Shown: positions 5,095 through 6,608 of the stretch, one piece after another
Numbering within the stretch: position 1 is the stretch's first letter
How the letters are laid out: the number at the start of each line of letters is the position of its first letter
From: Phycisphaerae bacterium
Lineage (GTDB): Bacteria; Planctomycetota; Phycisphaerae; JAJVII01
Length of the DNA stretch: 6,608 nt
Reading direction: 5' to 3'
Assembly (NCBI GenBank): GCA_028706835.1
Contig: JAQTVL010000259.1
Coordinates: forward strand, 1 to 6,608
Made by a program: the position numbers and the translations under genes
The notes under the pieces: model-generated
Told to the model about the DNA's origin: nothing
Databases searched by the model: none
What the model saw: the letters and a program-made list of their open reading frames with translations, nothing else

Positions 5095-5994
5095 ATGCCC
5101 GTTCGCGAGCCAGTTGTCGCCGGGACGTTCTACCAGGCGGGCGCCGCTGCCTGCCGCCGGGACTGCCAAGCCCTGTTCGCCGAGGCGATGGCCGGGCTGG
5201 ACGCAGCCGAAGGCCCGGGCCGGCATCTGCCCGAGCGTATCGTCGGCGGGATTGTGCCGCACGCCGGGTGGATTTACTCCGGCGAGCCGGCGGCCCGCAC
5301 GTTGGAGGCCATCGCGCGCGGCCGGACGCCCGCGACGTTCGTGATCTTCGGCGCGATGCACCTCGCGCGAGGCCGGGAGGGGCTGCTGTTCGGCAGCGGC
5401 GGTTGGCGGACGCCACTCGGCGACGTCGACGTCGACGAGCCGCTGGCGGCGACGCTGGCGGCGGCGACGGACCTCATCGTCGCCAGCGCGGCTGCCCACC
5501 TGGAGGAGCGGTCGATCGAGGTGCAGGTCCCGCTGATCCGCCATCGGTTCCCGGCCGCGAAGATCGTCCCGATCCTTGTGCCGCCGAGCGGGGTCGCACA
5601 CGAGATCGGCGCAGCGGTCGGCAAGGCGATCCGGTCAGCCGGCGCCGACGCGGTCGTGCTCGGCTCGACGGACCTGACGCATTACGGCCCGCGCTTCCCG
5701 TTCACCCCGCGGGGCCTTGGCCCCGCTGCCCTGCGATGGGCCAAGGAGGTCAACGACGCCGGCGTGATTCGGCTGGTGGAAACGCTGGCTGCGGAGCGGG
5801 TGGTGGCGGAGACGGAGAAGAACTCGAATGCCTGCGGCGGCGGCGCGGTGGCGGCGACACTGGCGGCGGCCGCGGCCATGGGCGCGACGCGCGGCGTGGT
5901 GCTTGAGCACGTGACCAGCTACGAGGTGATGCTGAAACGCTTCGGCGAGCGCAGCGACGATGCGGTGGGATACCTCTCGGCGGTGCTGGGATAA
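5095..5994 (+). CDS. MEMO-family protein (AmmeMemoRadiSam system protein B type)
   Basis: This 299-residue MEMO-family protein is of usual length. It opens with the family signature REPVVAGTFY (4-13). PHAGWIYSG (55-63), FGAMH (85-89), WRTPLGDVDVDE (104-115), SIEVQVP (140-146), STDLTHYG (191-198) and NACGGG (245-250) follow in family order. The three metal-ligand positions known from human MEMO1 (His, His, Cys) correspond to H56, H89 and C247, and all are kept. The fold resembles extradiol dioxygenases. In bacteria these genes often sit with AMMECR1 and radical-SAM partners, but neither is next door here and the function is not settled. One oddity is EERSIEVQ, where EHSIEVQ is usual. The gene is single, downstream of the repeat module and followed by a terminator hairpin. 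Confidence 0.9.
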   Translation: MPVREPVVAGTFYQAGAAACRRDCQALFAEAMAGLDAAEGPGRHLPERIVGGIVPHAGWIYSGEPAARTLEAIARGRTPATFVIFGAMHLARGREGLLFGSGGWRTPLGDVDVDEPLAATLAAATDLIVASAAAHLEERSIEVQVPLIRHRFPAAKIVPILVPPSGVAHEIGAAVGKAIRSAGADAVVLGSTDLTHYGPRFPFTPRGLGPAALRWAKEVNDAGVIRLVETLAAERVVAETEKNSNACGGGAVAATLAAAAAMGATRGVVLEHVTSYEVMLKRFGERSDDAVGYLSAVLG

Positions 5995-6002
5995 GAGGAC
6001 TG

Positions 6003-6034
6003 ACAGGGAGACGGGGTGACGGGGAGAGGGGGAG
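6003..6034 (+). repeat. Purine-rich tract, partner of inverted pyrimidine tract
   Basis: GGGAGACGGGG (6006-6016) and related GACGGGG units form a purine-rich tract. Its exact 11-bp reverse complement occurs at 6121-6131 in the pyrimidine-rich tract 6106-6150. Together the tracts flank the terminator hairpin, giving another nested inverted arrangement. Confidence 0.5.
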
Positions 6035-6049
6035 AAACGACAAGAAGAC

Positions 6050-6083
6050 GAACCGCAGAGCAGACGCTCCGCGGTTCATTTTC
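6050..6083 (+). terminator. Probable rho-independent terminator after MEMO
   Basis: GAACCGC (6050-6056) pairs with GCGGTTC (6071-6077). GAGC (6058-6061) pairs with GCTC (6066-6069) across one mismatch, leaving a 4-base loop (AGAC). ATTTTCT follows, a short T-rich tail in the direction of MEMO transcription. It lies 55 bp past the MEMO stop and between convergent genes. The tail on the other strand is poor, so it should act mainly on the plus strand. Confidence 0.6.
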
Positions 6084-6105
6084 TATGCGTCGATGCTCGG
6101 AATCG

Positions 6106-6150
6106 CCTTCCCTCTTGTCTCCCCGTCTCCCACTCGTCCCGTCCCCCCGT
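6106..6150 (-). repeat. Pyrimidine-rich tract inverted relative to 6003-6034
   Basis: The tract has repeated CCCCGTCTCCC and CGTCCC units. It ends right at the stop codon of the minus-strand gene that begins at 6151, and shares an exact 11-bp inverted match with 6006-6016. Confidence 0.5.
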
Positions 6151-6608
6151 CTATTTTTTCATCGGGCGACAGAGTTGCCCGCGGGCGAAGCCGGCGCCGT
6201 GGAGCACTTTGGCGATGCTCATCAGCGGCTTCACCTCGGTCACTTCGATCTGGCCGAGGCTGGTCTCTTCGTGGCCGATCACCTGGCCGCTACGGTCGCG
6301 GACGGGGGAGTCCTGGCGGATGACCTCGAACTGCTGGCCGACCTTCGCCTCCGAATCGCCGACGTCCAGGTATATCTTGTCGCGGAACGCGGCGGCGATC
6401 CGCGGCTCGGTCCGCAGCCTGGCCAGCGTCAGCACCAGCTCGTCGACGGCGTCGTTGATCGCCTCCATGCCGTTGACGCCCAGGCCCATCGTCGTCGCCA
6501 CGACGGTGCCGGTGTGCACCTCGTAGACGCTCAGGTAGCAGGAGATGGCGAAGGTCCGCCGGGCGGCCTCGCGCAGGCGCCGCTCGCGCAACTCGCGGAA
6601 GATGGTCG
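6151..6608 (-). CDS. FlgT C-terminal/CsgG-like protein, 3' part (runs off window)
   Basis: An open frame of 152 codons enters from the right edge and ends at TAG 6153-6151. The first visible codons read TIFRELRERR with no stop, so the true start is probably outside the window rather than at the internal TTG (6591-6589). The visible N-part has a strand-rich segment, CYLSVYEVHTGTVVATTMG, followed by a helix (EAINDAVDELVLTLARL). This resembles the second half of CsgG/FlgT-type periplasmic domains. The last 75 residues, with IYLDVGDSEAKVGQQFEV, a D-x-S-G-x-V-I-G turn, LGQIEVTEV and SIAKVL, look like the small beta-barrel C-terminal domain of FlgT. The protein is likely periplasmic or outer-membrane-associated, but any signal peptide lies outside the window. 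Similarity is judged by eye, so function is tentative. Confidence 0.6.
   Translation of the reverse strand, partial: TIFRELRERRLREAARRTFAISCYLSVYEVHTGTVVATTMGLGVNGMEAINDAVDELVLTLARLRTEPRIAAAFRDKIYLDVGDSEAKVGQQFEVIRQDSPVRDRSGQVIGHEETSLGQIEVTEVKPLMSIAKVLHGAGFARGQLCRPMKK

Overview
The window is GC-rich and dense with genes, but it is punctuated by inverted repeats that sit in the intergenic gaps. The combination of a TauE/SafE permease, a CinA-type protein, an aberrant YchF ATPase, a GxxExxY protein, a MEMO protein and REP-like palindromes suggests an environmental, Planctomycetota-like bacterium. That assignment is an inference from gene style and repeat style; no rRNA or tRNA is present to fix it.

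Layout: at the left edge is the 5' end of an unrecognised minus-strand gene (1-153). It diverges from a plus-strand TauE/SafE membrane permease (317-1207), which has a plausible promoter. The permease converges, with only 3 bp between stop codons, on a minus-strand gene run that reads right to left: MarR-type regulator (4138-4659), YchF-like ATPase (2996-4069, TTG start), GxxExxY/PDDEXK-like protein (2534-2917) and CinA/PncC protein (1211-2479). The GxxExxY gene is bracketed by a perfect 30-bp inverted repeat (2505-2534 / 2951-2980), so it looks like a gene cassette dropped between ychF and cinA.

The gap between the divergent MarR and MEMO genes (4660-5094) holds no gene. It holds a 333-bp nested inverted-repeat module (4716-5048). 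The core is a perfect 34-bp inverted repeat whose arms are themselves small palindromes (REPIN-like), enclosed by two more imperfect inverted-repeat shells. An unrelated repeat segment appears inserted in the left side.

To the right are a MEMO-family metalloprotein-like gene (5095-5994, plus), a terminator hairpin flanked by inverted purine/pyrimidine tracts, and the 3' part of a minus-strand gene resembling FlgT C-terminal/CsgG-like proteins (6151-6608, open at the window edge).

No pathway obviously unites these genes. They look like conserved housekeeping or accessory genes; the most unusual content is the repeat architecture and the repeat-bounded GxxExxY cassette.
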